A stretch of 64,000 bases of DNA from Gloeobacter morelensis MG652769. Its GTDB lineage: Bacteria > Cyanobacteriota > Cyanobacteriia > Gloeobacterales > Gloeobacteraceae. Both the position numbers and the translations under genes were made by a program. The notes under the pieces were generated by a model that saw only the letters and a list, made by a program, of their open reading frames with translations, was not told the origin of the DNA and searched no databases. The stretch is from assembly GCF_021018745.1 (NCBI RefSeq), contig NZ_CP063845.1, positions 248,001-312,000 on the forward strand, written 5' to 3'. Shown here in pieces: positions 35,838-45,366 of the stretch (positions are counted from its first letter, which is position 1; every line of letters begins with the position of its first letter).

Positions 35838-36893
35838 GTGCGGATCACCTTTGTGATTCCCTTTTTAAATCCCACCGGCGGCATCCGGGTGGTGCTCGAC
35901 TATGCCAACGCCCTGCACCGCCTGGGGCATCGCGTGCAGGTCGTCCATCCGCTCTGGCCCTACCGCTTTCACCACAGCCGCCCCCGGCAACTGCGGGTGT
36001 TTGCCCGCCACCTGCTCACCGGTAACCGGCTGGGCTGGTTCGACCTCGAAGCGCCGCTGGTGCAAGTGCCGCGGATTGCCGATGCCCATCTGCCCGAAGC
36101 CGATATAGTAGTGGCGACGGCCTGGCCCACCGCCTACGATGTCGCCTGTCTGGAAGCGGCCAAGGGCCGGAAAATCTACTTTATTCAGCTCTACGAAATC
36201 GACAGCGGCCCTGTAGATCAGGTGGACGGCAGCTACCGGCTGCCCCTGGCACCGGTGGCTGTCTCCAGCCACCTGGCCGAATGGATCGAGGTGCGCTTCG
36301 GCCGCCGCTGCCTCGGGGTGATCCCGCCGGGGGTGGACCCGGCGGTCTTCTATGCGGGCGGGCGGGTGGAACCGCTCACGGTGGTGATGCCCTACCATCC
36401 CGACGCGCGCAAGGGCGGCGAGGATGGCCTGGCCGCCCTGCGGCTGCTCAAAGGGCGCTTGCCGGGGCTCAAAGTGCGGCTTTTCGGCCACCGGCGGCCG
36501 ACGGATTTTGATGGGGCGTGGATGAGCTTTGAGCGGCAACCGACGGCCGGGCGGCTCAGAGCGCTGTACGCCGAGAGTGCCGCTTTGCTCTACCCGAGCC
36601 GCTTCGAGGGCTTCGGACTGCCGCCGCTGGAGGCGATGCGCTGCGGTTGTGCGGTGGTGACCACCCGGGTAGGGGAATTGCCGCGCTTGCTAAGTGACGG
36701 CTGCGACGCGCTTTTGGTGCCTCCCCAGGATGGGGCTGCGATGGCGCGGTGCCTTGAGCGGGTCCTGGTGGACGAGGCTTTACGCGCTGCGCTGGTGGCC
36801 TGTGCGCTGGAGCGATCGCAGGGGTTTTTGCTGGAGCGGGGGGTACAGCGGTGGCTCGCGGTACTGGAAAAACCGACGGGCGATCCTGGCTGA
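35838..36893 (+). CDS. glycosyltransferase family 4 (GT-B) protein
   Basis: 351 aa, GTG start with TAGGAGAACGCGGCG upstream, 12 bp after the exosortase partner. N-terminal ITFVIPFLNPTGGIRVVLDYA is the usual GT4 donor/acceptor loop (TGGI). The C-terminal domain has GVIPPGVDPAVFYAG and the sugar-nucleotide E-x7-E-like motif LLYPSRFEGFGLPPLEAMRC. Probably transfers a hexose in exopolysaccharide or lipid-sugar synthesis. Part of the exosortase operon. Confidence 0.88.
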   Translation: MRITFVIPFLNPTGGIRVVLDYANALHRLGHRVQVVHPLWPYRFHHSRPRQLRVFARHLLTGNRLGWFDLEAPLVQVPRIADAHLPEADIVVATAWPTAYDVACLEAAKGRKIYFIQLYEIDSGPVDQVDGSYRLPLAPVAVSSHLAEWIEVRFGRRCLGVIPPGVDPAVFYAGGRVEPLTVVMPYHPDARKGGEDGLAALRLLKGRLPGLKVRLFGHRRPTDFDGAWMSFERQPTAGRLRALYAESAALLYPSRFEGFGLPPLEAMRCGCAVVTTRVGELPRLLSDGCDALLVPPQDGAAMARCLERVLVDEALRAALVACALERSQGFLLERGVQRWLAVLEKPTGDPG

Positions 36894-36899
36894 GGGTGG

Positions 36900-39800
36900 T
36901 CAGCTTCCACCGCCGCCCGGGTGCTCCACCGCTCCAAGGGCAATCAGGGAGGCGCGCTGGGCTTCACTCAGACCGACAGCTCCGGAAATATCCATGTCGG
37001 CGTGGGGGCCGGGGGCGCGCAGCACCTGCAGGCACTCGCCGCAAGCTACCGACCAGAAGCGGATCGCTCCATCTTCGCAACCGGCGATGAGTACCTGGCC
37101 GTGGCTCTCAAAAGCGATCGAACGCACGGCGCTTTCACAGGCCATAGACCGCAGCAGATTGCCCTCGGGAAAGCTCCAGAGGCGGATGGTGCCGTCCATG
37201 CTGCCGACGGCCAATCGGCGCTCGTCGGGGCTGATGGCCACCGACCAGACCCAGCCGCCGTGATCCTCCAGGTGCTTCAGGCAGCGACCAGTGGCCACCT
37301 CCCAGATCCGCACGCTGCGGTCGGCGCTGCCGGTGGCCATCAGGCGGCCGTCCGCACTGGTGGCGAGCGACCAGATCCAGCTGGTGTGGCCCGCGAGGGT
37401 TCTCAGGCACCGACCGGTGGCCGCATCCCACAGCCGCACGGCCTGATCGACGCTACCCGCCAGGGTGAGACCGTCGGGCATAAAGGCGACGGTCAAGACC
37501 CGGTGATCGGCTTCTATGCTCGTTCTGAGGCATTGGCCGGTGGCGGGGTCCCACAGCCTGACGGTCCGGTCGGCGCCGCCGCTCGCCAACCGGCGACCGT
37601 CGGGACTGAAGGCCACCGACCAGACCCAGCTGGTGTGTCCCTGCAGGATGCGGGTGCACCGGCCACTCGCCCTATCCCATAGCCGCACCGCATGATCCGC
37701 GCTGGCACTGGCCAGGGTGGCGCCGCCCGGCGCAAAGGCCACCGACCAGATCGGGTGGGTATGTCCGCTCAATACCCGCGTACATCGACCGTCCGCGGTG
37801 CTCCAGATCCGCACGCGGTGGTCGGCGTCACCGCTTGCGAGCGTTCCCTGGCCGCCGACGGCGACGGCGGCGACGCCGCCGCTGTGGCCCTTGAACGAAT
37901 ACACACACTGGCCGCTTTGCAAATCCCACAGCTTGACGGTCTGGTCGATGCTGCCCGTGGCAAGCAGGCCACCATCCGGGGCAAAGGCGACCGACCGGAC
38001 GATCCCGGTGTGGCCGCGCAGGATCGATTGGCACCGGCCGTCGACATCCCACACCCGGACGGTGGCGTCCCAACTGCCGCTGGCCAGGCGTTGCCCATCC
38101 AGGCTCCACGCGACTGTGCGCACTTTGTCCTGGTGACCGGACAGTGCCTGTTTGCAGGCACCGGCGTGGGTATCCCACATCCGCAGCGTCCGGTCCGAAC
38201 TGCCGCTGAGCAACGTGCGGCCGTCGGGACCGAGGGCCACCGACCAGACCTCGTCGGTATGTCCGCGCAGCGTGCGCAGGCAACGGCCGCTCTGGACGCC
38301 CCACAATTTGACCGTGCCGTCGTTGCTGCCGCTGGCCAGGCACCGCCCGTCCAGGCTCCAGACGACCGATGCCACCACATTGCGGTGACCGGTCAGGGTG
38401 AGCCGACACTGGCCGCTCTGGGCGTCCCACAGCTTGATGGTGCCATCGAGGCTGCCGCTGGCGATCAGGTGACCATCGGGGGAAAAGGCGACCGAGCGCA
38501 CCCCTCTACTGTGGCCGGTGAGGGTAGCTTGCAGTTGGCCTGCGACCACTTGCCACAGCCGGATGGTGCCGTCGAGACTGGCGCTTGCCAGCACCTCGCT
38601 GTCCGGGCTGAAGGCAAGACCCTCGACCCAACCGCTGTGACCCGCACAGACAAAGCGCTGCTCCCGGCTTTGCACCAGGCACAGGCGCACCTCGCCGCGC
38701 GTGTCGGCCATGGCGAGCCAGCGACCGTCCGGGCTGAAGGCGAGCGCCAGAACGCCGCAAAAATGATCCGCAAAGGCGCTGCGGATAAAACGGCTGCCGG
38801 CAAAGTCGGTTTCGCGCAGGCAAGCCTCCCGCAGATCGGCCTGGCGGATGGTGAGGCCGGAAAAATTCCAGCCGCGCAGGTCGGTTCCCAGGTGCACCAG
38901 CACATTGAGCAGGTTGCCCGCGGCGTAGCCTGCCCCACCGCCGTGCAGAAGACGGGAGAGAACTTGCCTGAGGCGCTCTTCGAGGGCGTTTTTGCCGCCG
39001 CCTAGCGCCAGCAGACGGTGGACGGTCGGTTCAACAATCAGCCGCAACTGCGCCTCGCGCAGGTAGTCTCTACCCCGGGCATTGAGCAGGGCATGGCTCT
39101 CGAGCAGCCCGACCTCGCCAGCCATGATTTCCTGGCAGACCCGGTCGATCAGCCGGTTGGTGACAAACTCCAGGACCACCGGTTGCAGCGTGAAGCCCTC
39201 GCCGGTTTTTTCGATGAGCGAGCGGCGGCTGAGGGAGCGGAGCACCTCCACCAGCTGTGGCTGGGCGGCAGGCGAGACGAAGCACTCGCGCAAGCGGGCG
39301 AAGGTGGTCGGCGCGCGCTCCACCGCCAACCAGAAGGCCACGGACCGCTCAGGTTCCGAAAGACGGTTGAACTGTTTTTGCAGCAACTCCTCGATGTCGC
39401 CAAAAAGTGCCATTCCGCCTCGAATCAGATCGACCAGTGCGCCGATGTGGCCCTCGAAAAGCTCCTGCACCGTCGGAGCGACCATCTTCAAAGCCAGAGG
39501 ATTGCCGGCGTAATGGTCAATCAGCGTGCGCCAGTCCGCTTCGGACCCAAAAAAAGCGCCCCGGCTCTGAAACACCTGGCGGCCCTCGGTCTCTCCCAGA
39601 CCAGGAAGCGCCAGAGAGCGCACCGGCAGGGCATAGCCCTCCAGAGCGCTCAACTCGCGGGGCTTTTCCCGACCGGTCACCAGCAGGCAACTCTGGTGGG
39701 CGATTTCGCCCGCGCTGCGCAACAGCTCGCCGTACCCTTCGTAGCCTTCGCGGTAGTGCCCGGCCCAGTTGCCCTCCCGCAGCACCGTCTCGATGTTGTC

Positions 39801-40460
39801 GAGCACCAGCAGGCAGCGCTGCTGGCGCATCAGTTGCAGGACCCGGTGCAGTTTGCCGTCGAGGTGGGACGGTGCCTCGACCTCGGGCCTTTCCTCTAGA
39901 AAACGGAGCACCTCCGAAAGGATCTGCTCGACAGGCGGCGCGTTGCGCAGCGAACGCCAGATGACGCGCTCGAAGGCCGAGCGCTGCCCCTCGACAAACC
40001 GGGCCGCCAGGGCGGTCTTGCCGATGCCGCCCATTCCCAGCAGGCTCACCACCCGGCAGCGCTCCTCGACAATCCAGCGGCGCAACAGGGCCAACTCTTC
40101 GGTGCGCCCGCAAAAGTGGGTCACATCGATCGCTTCGCTGCAGTCCACGCGCGTCGCTGGGCCGTCGGCTTCCGGCAGGCGGGCATAAACGCAGTCGCCA
40201 GCTTCAAGGGTCAGCTCAAAAACTTGAAACAGCAGACCGATGGAACTGGAATCTACTCCCTCTTTGCGATCCAGAATGCGCTTGACGGTGTTGTGATGCA
40301 TTCCCGGCAAGCCGGCCAACTGCGCCTGCAACGCAAGCTTGCGGGCAGTGCAGCGCACACCGGTCCTGAACTCCCAATCGCGCATTTTGGCCTGCAACTT
40401 GCGCCAGCCATTCTCCGTTAAGACGTATCCTCGCTGGCGGCCGGCTTTCAAGGTCTGCAT
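36900..40460 (-). CDS. STAND NTPase (NB-ARC) with 14 WD40 repeats
   Basis: 1186 aa from the ATG at 40460, with GGAG six bases upstream (a GTG at 40559 would add 33). Layout: an N-terminal HTH-like segment (about 10-85), a NACHT/NB-ARC ATPase with Walker A SLLGMGGIGKTALA and sensor-like QRCLLVLDNIETVL, a helical arm, a few pentapeptide-like residues (ADLREACLRETDFAGSRF), then 14 WD40 units (LDGTIRLW, ADRTVRLWD and so on) to the end, enough for two seven-bladed propellers. Such proteins are signal-sensing switches in filamentous and unicellular cyanobacteria, some with immune roles; no effector domain is recognised here. Convergent with the GT4 gene. Confidence 0.88.
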   Translation of the reverse strand: MQTLKAGRQRGYVLTENGWRKLQAKMRDWEFRTGVRCTARKLALQAQLAGLPGMHHNTVKRILDRKEGVDSSSIGLLFQVFELTLEAGDCVYARLPEADGPATRVDCSEAIDVTHFCGRTEELALLRRWIVEERCRVVSLLGMGGIGKTALAARFVEGQRSAFERVIWRSLRNAPPVEQILSEVLRFLEERPEVEAPSHLDGKLHRVLQLMRQQRCLLVLDNIETVLREGNWAGHYREGYEGYGELLRSAGEIAHQSCLLVTGREKPRELSALEGYALPVRSLALPGLGETEGRQVFQSRGAFFGSEADWRTLIDHYAGNPLALKMVAPTVQELFEGHIGALVDLIRGGMALFGDIEELLQKQFNRLSEPERSVAFWLAVERAPTTFARLRECFVSPAAQPQLVEVLRSLSRRSLIEKTGEGFTLQPVVLEFVTNRLIDRVCQEIMAGEVGLLESHALLNARGRDYLREAQLRLIVEPTVHRLLALGGGKNALEERLRQVLSRLLHGGGAGYAAGNLLNVLVHLGTDLRGWNFSGLTIRQADLREACLRETDFAGSRFIRSAFADHFCGVLALAFSPDGRWLAMADTRGEVRLCLVQSREQRFVCAGHSGWVEGLAFSPDSEVLASASLDGTIRLWQVVAGQLQATLTGHSRGVRSVAFSPDGHLIASGSLDGTIKLWDAQSGQCRLTLTGHRNVVASVVWSLDGRCLASGSNDGTVKLWGVQSGRCLRTLRGHTDEVWSVALGPDGRTLLSGSSDRTLRMWDTHAGACKQALSGHQDKVRTVAWSLDGQRLASGSWDATVRVWDVDGRCQSILRGHTGIVRSVAFAPDGGLLATGSIDQTVKLWDLQSGQCVYSFKGHSGGVAAVAVGGQGTLASGDADHRVRIWSTADGRCTRVLSGHTHPIWSVAFAPGGATLASASADHAVRLWDRASGRCTRILQGHTSWVWSVAFSPDGRRLASGGADRTVRLWDPATGQCLRTSIEADHRVLTVAFMPDGLTLAGSVDQAVRLWDAATGRCLRTLAGHTSWIWSLATSADGRLMATGSADRSVRIWEVATGRCLKHLEDHGGWVWSVAISPDERRLAVGSMDGTIRLWSFPEGNLLRSMACESAVRSIAFESHGQVLIAGCEDGAIRFWSVACGECLQVLRAPGPHADMDISGAVGLSEAQRASLIALGAVEHPGGGGS

Positions 40461-41057
40461 CGGTCTCTCCGCAGAAGTAACAGGCAACTGGACGAAGACA
40501 TTTTGGATGGAGCGAAGCTTCGCCCTTCCGTCGGGAGCAATCAATTGCAATCTATACACAGGTAATCGAATACCTAGGGATCAGGCAGGCAGATTCACTG
40601 TACTTGGGGTGGGCGGTCGCCAGCTTCGGCTGCAGCCCTGGGAGGGTCTCCAGCAATTGGGGTGCTGGGCAGTCCATAACATATATCACCCGGCCCCAAA
40701 AATCAACGAACCTGGACACAAATTCTCGATCACAATATTCAAATCAAGCATTTCCTGCGCCGGATCATAATTTGCCCTGTTCGCTCACGACAAAGCAATC
40801 CATATTTGGAGAGCATTCGGGCCTGGAGCGCTAGTTTGCCATGGGCGAGCTTCAAGGTACACAAAGGGTTTAAACCCAGCATTACAGCTCATCAAACATC
40901 CACATCATCAATTCAAAATCGAGTCTGTTCATCGCCGATATACCAGCGACAAGAATTACACACTTTTATGGATATAAACCGAAGGTGTTGAAGGTTGAAT
41001 CTATCGAACAATTGTGAATCACAGGCTCACTCACTCGAACCATTTAATGTCTTTTAC
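40461..41057. other. 597-bp AT-richer intergenic region before IS4 element
   Basis: No supported gene. It includes the upstream region of the STAND gene and a stretch from about 40680 that is AT-richer than the flanking genes, ending in the left copy of the 9-bp target duplication. Short frames here have poor codon use. It may be decayed or acquired DNA. Confidence 0.5.
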
Positions 41058-42337
41058 TTCAAGGGGTGACAGAGTAGCTCACAAACCGGACTGGACAAGC
41101 ATTCCAGGCATCGCTACATAGGAAAATGGACTTGGGATGTCGCCCAAGTCCATCCAAAAAAACAATGATGCCTGCATTCTACCAGACCTTCTTCGCACAC
41201 CTGCTCACTGCGCGACAGTCTCTGTTTTTGCATTTGCTTGTCGCCACTTTGCAAACCCACAAACAGCTCGCCTTGGGCAAACTCTCCCAGGCACTGCCGC
41301 TGCCGATCACTGCCGACAGTCGCAAGCGCGCTCTCCAACGCTTTCTCACCCTCGACAAACTCAATATTTTCGAGGCTTGGTTCCCATTGGTTTTGTACCT
41401 GGTACTGACCCACTTTTCCAAGACAACCACACTCAAACTGGCGATCGACCGCACCGACTGGTGGCACTACAACGTGCTGACAGTGGCCCTGGTGTGGCAT
41501 AGACATGCCTTGCCACTCAATTGGACCTTGCTCGACCATCCTGGCAACAGTAACCTCGAAGACCAACAACTGTTACTCTCACCGGTTCTGTCTCTACTTT
41601 CTGCCTATCGCGTCGTGGTGTTGGGGGACAGAGAGTTTTGCAGTGTCAAGCTGGCCAATTGGTTGCGCAGTCGAAAGGCCGGCTTTTGCTTGAGATTAAA
41701 AATCAGTGAATATATTCGACAACAAGGTGCAGACTTTCGCTCGCTAAAGTCTTTGGAACTACAACCTGGAATGTCGATGTTTCTTGGCGGAGTGCGCGTC
41801 ACCAAAAATCGTAAAAACAAGGGATTCGAGCCGTTCAATATTGCTTGTATCTGGAAACGAAAAATCCGGAATATGCAACCGGGTGAAGGCTGGTATATTT
41901 TGACAGACCGGCCAAAGTTACACGAAGCACTTGAGCTGTATGCTGACCGTTGGGGAATCGAAGTTTGGCACAAAGACGTCAAATCCTGTGGCTACCATCT
42001 TGAAGAAGTACGCGTCAGTCAGGAACGGATGATGCGGGTACTGTTGTTAGCATCGATTGCCTGGAGTGCAGCGATGCTCAACGGTCTGCAACTGGAGCGA
42101 ATAGGGGTGGACAAGTACACCGGCAGGGTTCAAGAAAAGCAGCGACGCTTGCGGCGTCACAGCCCTTTTCGGGTTGGCCAGTACGCTTGGCACTGGGCAC
42201 AGGCGGTGCTGGGTTTGGGTGACTGGCTCGACAATTTGATAGACACCTGTAGGAACAAAGCCCGGGACTATCGACGCGGGTTGCGGGCTGCAAGGTTGAT
42301 GCTGAGCGTCACGTAGCCTTGTCTGTCACCCCTTGAA
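41058..42337 (+). mobile_element. IS4-family insertion sequence (1280 bp)
   Basis: 15-bp terminal inverted repeats ttcaaggggtgacag (41058-41072) and ctgtcaccccttgaa (42323-42337), flanked by a 9-bp direct duplication gtcttttac (41049-41057 and 42338-42346). One intact transposase. Perfect ends indicate a recent insertion, in a non-coding AT-rich segment. Confidence 0.92.
41126..42316 (+). CDS. IS4-family DDE transposase
   Basis: 396 aa. Catalytic positions: KLAIDRTDWW (Asp1), VVLGDREFC (Asp2) and a YREK-like ADRWGIEVWHKDVKSCGYHLEE region (Glu3). ATG at 41126; ends 21 bp before the right inverted-repeat boundary. No internal stop or frameshift. Lower GC and a somewhat different codon choice than neighbours, as expected for an imported element. 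Confidence 0.9.
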   Translation: MDLGCRPSPSKKTMMPAFYQTFFAHLLTARQSLFLHLLVATLQTHKQLALGKLSQALPLPITADSRKRALQRFLTLDKLNIFEAWFPLVLYLVLTHFSKTTTLKLAIDRTDWWHYNVLTVALVWHRHALPLNWTLLDHPGNSNLEDQQLLLSPVLSLLSAYRVVVLGDREFCSVKLANWLRSRKAGFCLRLKISEYIRQQGADFRSLKSLELQPGMSMFLGGVRVTKNRKNKGFEPFNIACIWKRKIRNMQPGEGWYILTDRPKLHEALELYADRWGIEVWHKDVKSCGYHLEEVRVSQERMMRVLLLASIAWSAAMLNGLQLERIGVDKYTGRVQEKQRRLRRHSPFRVGQYAWHWAQAVLGLGDWLDNLIDTCRNKARDYRRGLRAARLMLSVT

Positions 42338-42346
42338 GTCTTTTAC

Positions 42347-42674
42347 ACTCAAGCTGTTTATCCTGTTTACAGTGCTTTTGTGCGTCTCATACTATCCATT
42401 TCGACGGCTTCATCGTGTCCGCTTGTTGTGGTGGCAAGCCCTGCGATCGAAAGCATATTTGGGAGACTTGCATAGATAGTCGATTGTACTTGTCCGTGAG
42501 GCGTCCGTCGGCAACTGCCCGCCGGCCTTTTTAGGGCAGGTGCCAGGTGCCAAGGAACAGCATCTGCCCGATGGCATCTGGGCCTCCTGCATCGGTTTGC
42601 ACTCGACGGTGCCCGCAATCTCCAGAACGACTGCGGGCACTATTTTCTGCTGTTGCAACCCTACGAAATCAGCA
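42347..42674. other. 328-bp intergenic region
   Basis: Sits between the IS4 target duplication and the DoxX gene. No supported gene or RNA. A short stem ending gcctttttagggc around 42515-42540 might be a terminator remnant, but I would not rely on it. Confidence 0.35.
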
Positions 42675-43172
42675 TCAGCGATCAGACGTTCCGGCAGTCG
42701 GCCTGCGCCAGGAAGCGGCCGGGGGCAGGCCCCCGGCCCGCACCTTGACCTCTTCCCAGACCACACAGATCCAGACGTTGATCATGATGAACACGTTTTT
42801 GTCCCAGGTCGATTCGTTGCTGGGAAAGAGGCCCGCCGCCGGGAACAAACCGAAAGCCAGGATGAAGCTCGACAGCATCAGCAGCATGAGCGCCCCGGCA
42901 AATTTTGTCCAGCGACCCAGGGCGAACAGGGTGCCGGCGGCGATTTCCGCCGCCGGCAGCAAGTAGGCGTACGGGAGTGCCATCCAGGCTGGCAAGGGGC
43001 CGATACCGCCGAATCCCAACCCCCAAAGCCGTAACTTGGCTGAGAGTAAGGTTTCGAGCAGACCGCCGCTTTCGTAAAAGTGCAAATAGTTCGCCATGCC
43101 TGAGAGAACAAAAAATACCCCCAGCACGATACGCGTGGCGGTCAAAGTGGTGTCGAGGGTCGCGCAATTCAT
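42675..43172 (-). CDS. DoxX-family membrane protein
   Basis: 165 aa from the ATG at 43172. Four predicted membrane helices: TATRIVLGVFFVLSGMANYL, LPYAYLLPAAEIAAGTLFAL, KFAGALMLLMLSSFILAFGL, and VFIMINVWICVVW. The R-I-(V/L)-x-G-x-x-F start and PxAEIxAG are typical of DoxX/DoxD proteins, linked to thiosulfate/quinone or oxidative-stress chemistry in other bacteria. The long frame to 43253 has no family N-terminus. Confidence 0.8.
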   Translation of the reverse strand: MNCATLDTTLTATRIVLGVFFVLSGMANYLHFYESGGLLETLLSAKLRLWGLGFGGIGPLPAWMALPYAYLLPAAEIAAGTLFALGRWTKFAGALMLLMLSSFILAFGLFPAAGLFPSNESTWDKNVFIMINVWICVVWEEVKVRAGGLPPAASWRRPTAGTSDR

Positions 43173-43461
43173 CGATGTTCTCCACAGTTGCGGGTGCGCC
43201 AGGCTTGACCACTGTGGTTGATCCGCCGATAGATCGGGCAAGAGATAGCCCACTTAGCGGCGAAGTTTACGGTCCGACGGGGTCGATGGTGCCCACGGCT
43301 TATCTTGTGGCCTAACCGGTACAACTTCGCCGACCCCCCAGACTTTGCCGCCCATAATGGGCCCAAGCTGCTCAAAAAGCACAGATCACCTTCACAGCCT
43401 TGCGCGATGGGTTTGGGCGGTTTCGCCTGCATCCGCAGACCAACCTTCAGAAATCGAGGAT

Positions 43462-43941
43462 ATGCCGATGTCCAAAGCTGTTGTTGCCCTCGCCCTTGCC
43501 CTGGGCACCGCCCTTGCGATCGCCCCAGCGGCCCGCTCCGGCTCCACCGGGCTGGTAGCGCAATCCGCCATGAGCGACTCCAACCCCGGCGCCACGGCGG
43601 TCTCTGTCGAAACCCAACCTTTAAACCTCGTCAGTGTGGACGCCAAAACCACCGGCACCGGACGGATCGTCGTCGAGAACGGCAAGTCCTACGTTCAACT
43701 GAGCGAGGACTTCACCATCGGCGAAGCGCCCGCCATCCGGATGACACTCTACAAAGACGCCACTCCGCCTCAGAAGACCTACGACGCGAAGAAGTACGTC
43801 GATTTGGGAGCCCTGGTCAGCCGCAAAGGTGCCCAGCGCTACGCCATCCCTGCCAATCTCAAAGTGAAAGACTACGGCTCGATCGCCATCTGGTGCAAAA
43901 AGTTCGACGTCACCCTGGCCTACGCCAAGATCGACCGCTAA
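43462..43941 (+). CDS. secreted DM13-domain protein
   Basis: 159 aa. Signal peptide (SKAVVALALALGTALAIAPAARS) followed by a DM13 domain: GTGRIVVENGKSYVQLSEDF, a metal/redox-like acidic loop, and a C-terminal SIAIWCKKFDVTLAYAKI with the conserved single Cys. DM13 domains are proposed redox or electron-transfer modules of extracytoplasmic proteins. A downstream NADH dehydrogenase is on the same strand. GAGGAT precedes ATGs at 43462/43468. Confidence 0.82.
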   Translation: MPMSKAVVALALALGTALAIAPAARSGSTGLVAQSAMSDSNPGATAVSVETQPLNLVSVDAKTTGTGRIVVENGKSYVQLSEDFTIGEAPAIRMTLYKDATPPQKTYDAKKYVDLGALVSRKGAQRYAIPANLKVKDYGSIAIWCKKFDVTLAYAKIDR

Positions 43942-44081
43942 TTGGGGAAAAAGCCCCGGGCAAAGGAGCGCAGACGGGTTCAGCGCTCCTTTGCCCCTCC
44001 CTGGAGCATGCCTTCGTCGACCGGGAGGGAGCGCAAAGAATCAGCTATCCAGCGAAATGCACTCGACACAGGAATCTGCCG

Positions 44082-45344
44082 ATGCCGACCATGATGCCCA
44101 GCGACCGCACCGTGATTCTGGGCGGGGGGTTCACCGGCCTGTTTACCGCCCTGCGCCTCAACCGTCGGCGCTATCCCCACCCGGTCGTGCTCGTCGACCG
44201 CTCGGAGCGCTTTTCGTTCAAGCCCTTACTGTATGAGTTGCTGAGCGGCGAGATGGACGCCTACCAGGTCTGGCCGCGCTTCGAAGAGTTGCTGCGCGGC
44301 AGCCGCATCACCTTCATCCAGGATTCGGTCCGGATCATTGACCTGGAGGGGCGCTGGGTCGAGTTGGAATCAGGACTTTCTTACGCTTACAGCAACCTGG
44401 TGCTGGCTCTGGGCGGCGCTGTCGGCAGTACCGGACCCGACAACCGGCACGCTTATTTTTTGCGCACAGGCGAAGAGGTGCTCAAATTGCGGCAGCACCT
44501 GCGCTTCTGCCTGCAGCAGGCCACCCAGCTTGGCGGGCTGGACGAGCGAAAACGGCTGCTGACGGTAGCGGTGGTGGGCGGCGGACCCGCAGGTATCGAA
44601 CTGGCGGCGACGCTCGCCGACTGGTTGCCCGCGAGCTTCAACCGGTTGGGGGGTGACGGCCGGGAGGTGCGCGTAGCCCTATTGCAAAGGGGGATGCAGT
44701 TGTTGCCCCAGGACATGAGCCTCTACCTGCGCAAAACTGCCGTGGACGCGCTCGCCCGGCGCGCTGTGCCGGTGGAGGTGGTCCTGGGGGCGTCGGTCAA
44801 AAAGGTCGAGCCGGACGGGGTGTACTACGAACGCGAAGGCACCGCCGAAATGATCCCGGCTGCGGCCGTCGTCTGGACGGGCGGGGGCGGCGGTGGGGTG
44901 GCGATGCCGTTCAAGCTGCAGGGGTTGCCTCCAGAGGGGTACAACAAAAACGGACGTCTGCTGGTCACCCCGACTTTGCAGTTGCCGAATTTTCCGGAAG
45001 TCTTTGCCGGGGGGGATCTGGCCCTCGATCCGGACCACCCGCAACCTACCACGGCCCAGGCCGCCTACCAGGAGGGCGAGGCGATTGCCTACAGCCTCGA
45101 AGCCCTTGCGCGCGGGCGGCAGACCGCGGTAGCCCCTGTGCGTCTATTGGGAACGATGATGAAACTCGGCTTGGGCGAAGGGGCAGTCGAAATTTTTGAC
45201 CGCTACGAGGTGGCGGGCCGCCTCGGTCTGCTCATCCGCCAGTTGCGCTATCTGGGGCTGTTGCCCACGCCGATTTACAGCTTCAAGGCCACCGCCTACT
45301 GGTTGACCGATTTACTGTGGCCGCGCTCGGGCATGGCCGCCTGA
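44082..45344 (+). CDS. type II NAD(P)H:quinone oxidoreductase (NDH-2)
   Basis: 420 aa. Two Rossmann dinucleotide sites: [18 protein letters not shown] (FAD) and [20 protein letters not shown] (NADH), plus the C-terminal FAD contact [14 protein letters not shown] and [15 protein letters not shown]. No transmembrane helix; NDH-2 enzymes dock on the membrane by an amphipathic C-terminus, here [20 protein letters not shown]. It oxidises NAD(P)H with quinone without pumping protons. It heads a run with the two oxidative pentose phosphate dehydrogenases. Start at 44082. Confidence 0.9.
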   Translation: MPTMMPSDRTVILGGGFTGLFTALRLNRRRYPHPVVLVDRSERFSFKPLLYELLSGEMDAYQVWPRFEELLRGSRITFIQDSVRIIDLEGRWVELESGLSYAYSNLVLALGGAVGSTGPDNRHAYFLRTGEEVLKLRQHLRFCLQQATQLGGLDERKRLLTVAVVGGGPAGIELAATLADWLPASFNRLGGDGREVRVALLQRGMQLLPQDMSLYLRKTAVDALARRAVPVEVVLGASVKKVEPDGVYYEREGTAEMIPAAAVVWTGGGGGGVAMPFKLQGLPPEGYNKNGRLLVTPTLQLPNFPEVFAGGDLALDPDHPQPTTAQAAYQEGEAIAYSLEALARGRQTAVAPVRLLGTMMKLGLGEGAVEIFDRYEVAGRLGLLIRQLRYLGLLPTPIYSFKATAYWLTDLLWPRSGMAA

Positions 45345-45366
45345 AGACCATGGAGGAGACAACGCG

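Noticed and set aside
37692-39005. 437-aa plus-strand ORF inside the WD40 gene
   Set aside because: Antisense to the WD40 repeats; its own repeats mirror the real ones and no domain is recognisable.
43305-44081. N-terminal extension of the NDH-2 frame through the DM13 gene
   Set aside because: Overlaps the DM13 gene in another frame; the FAD motif starts right after the ATG at 44082.
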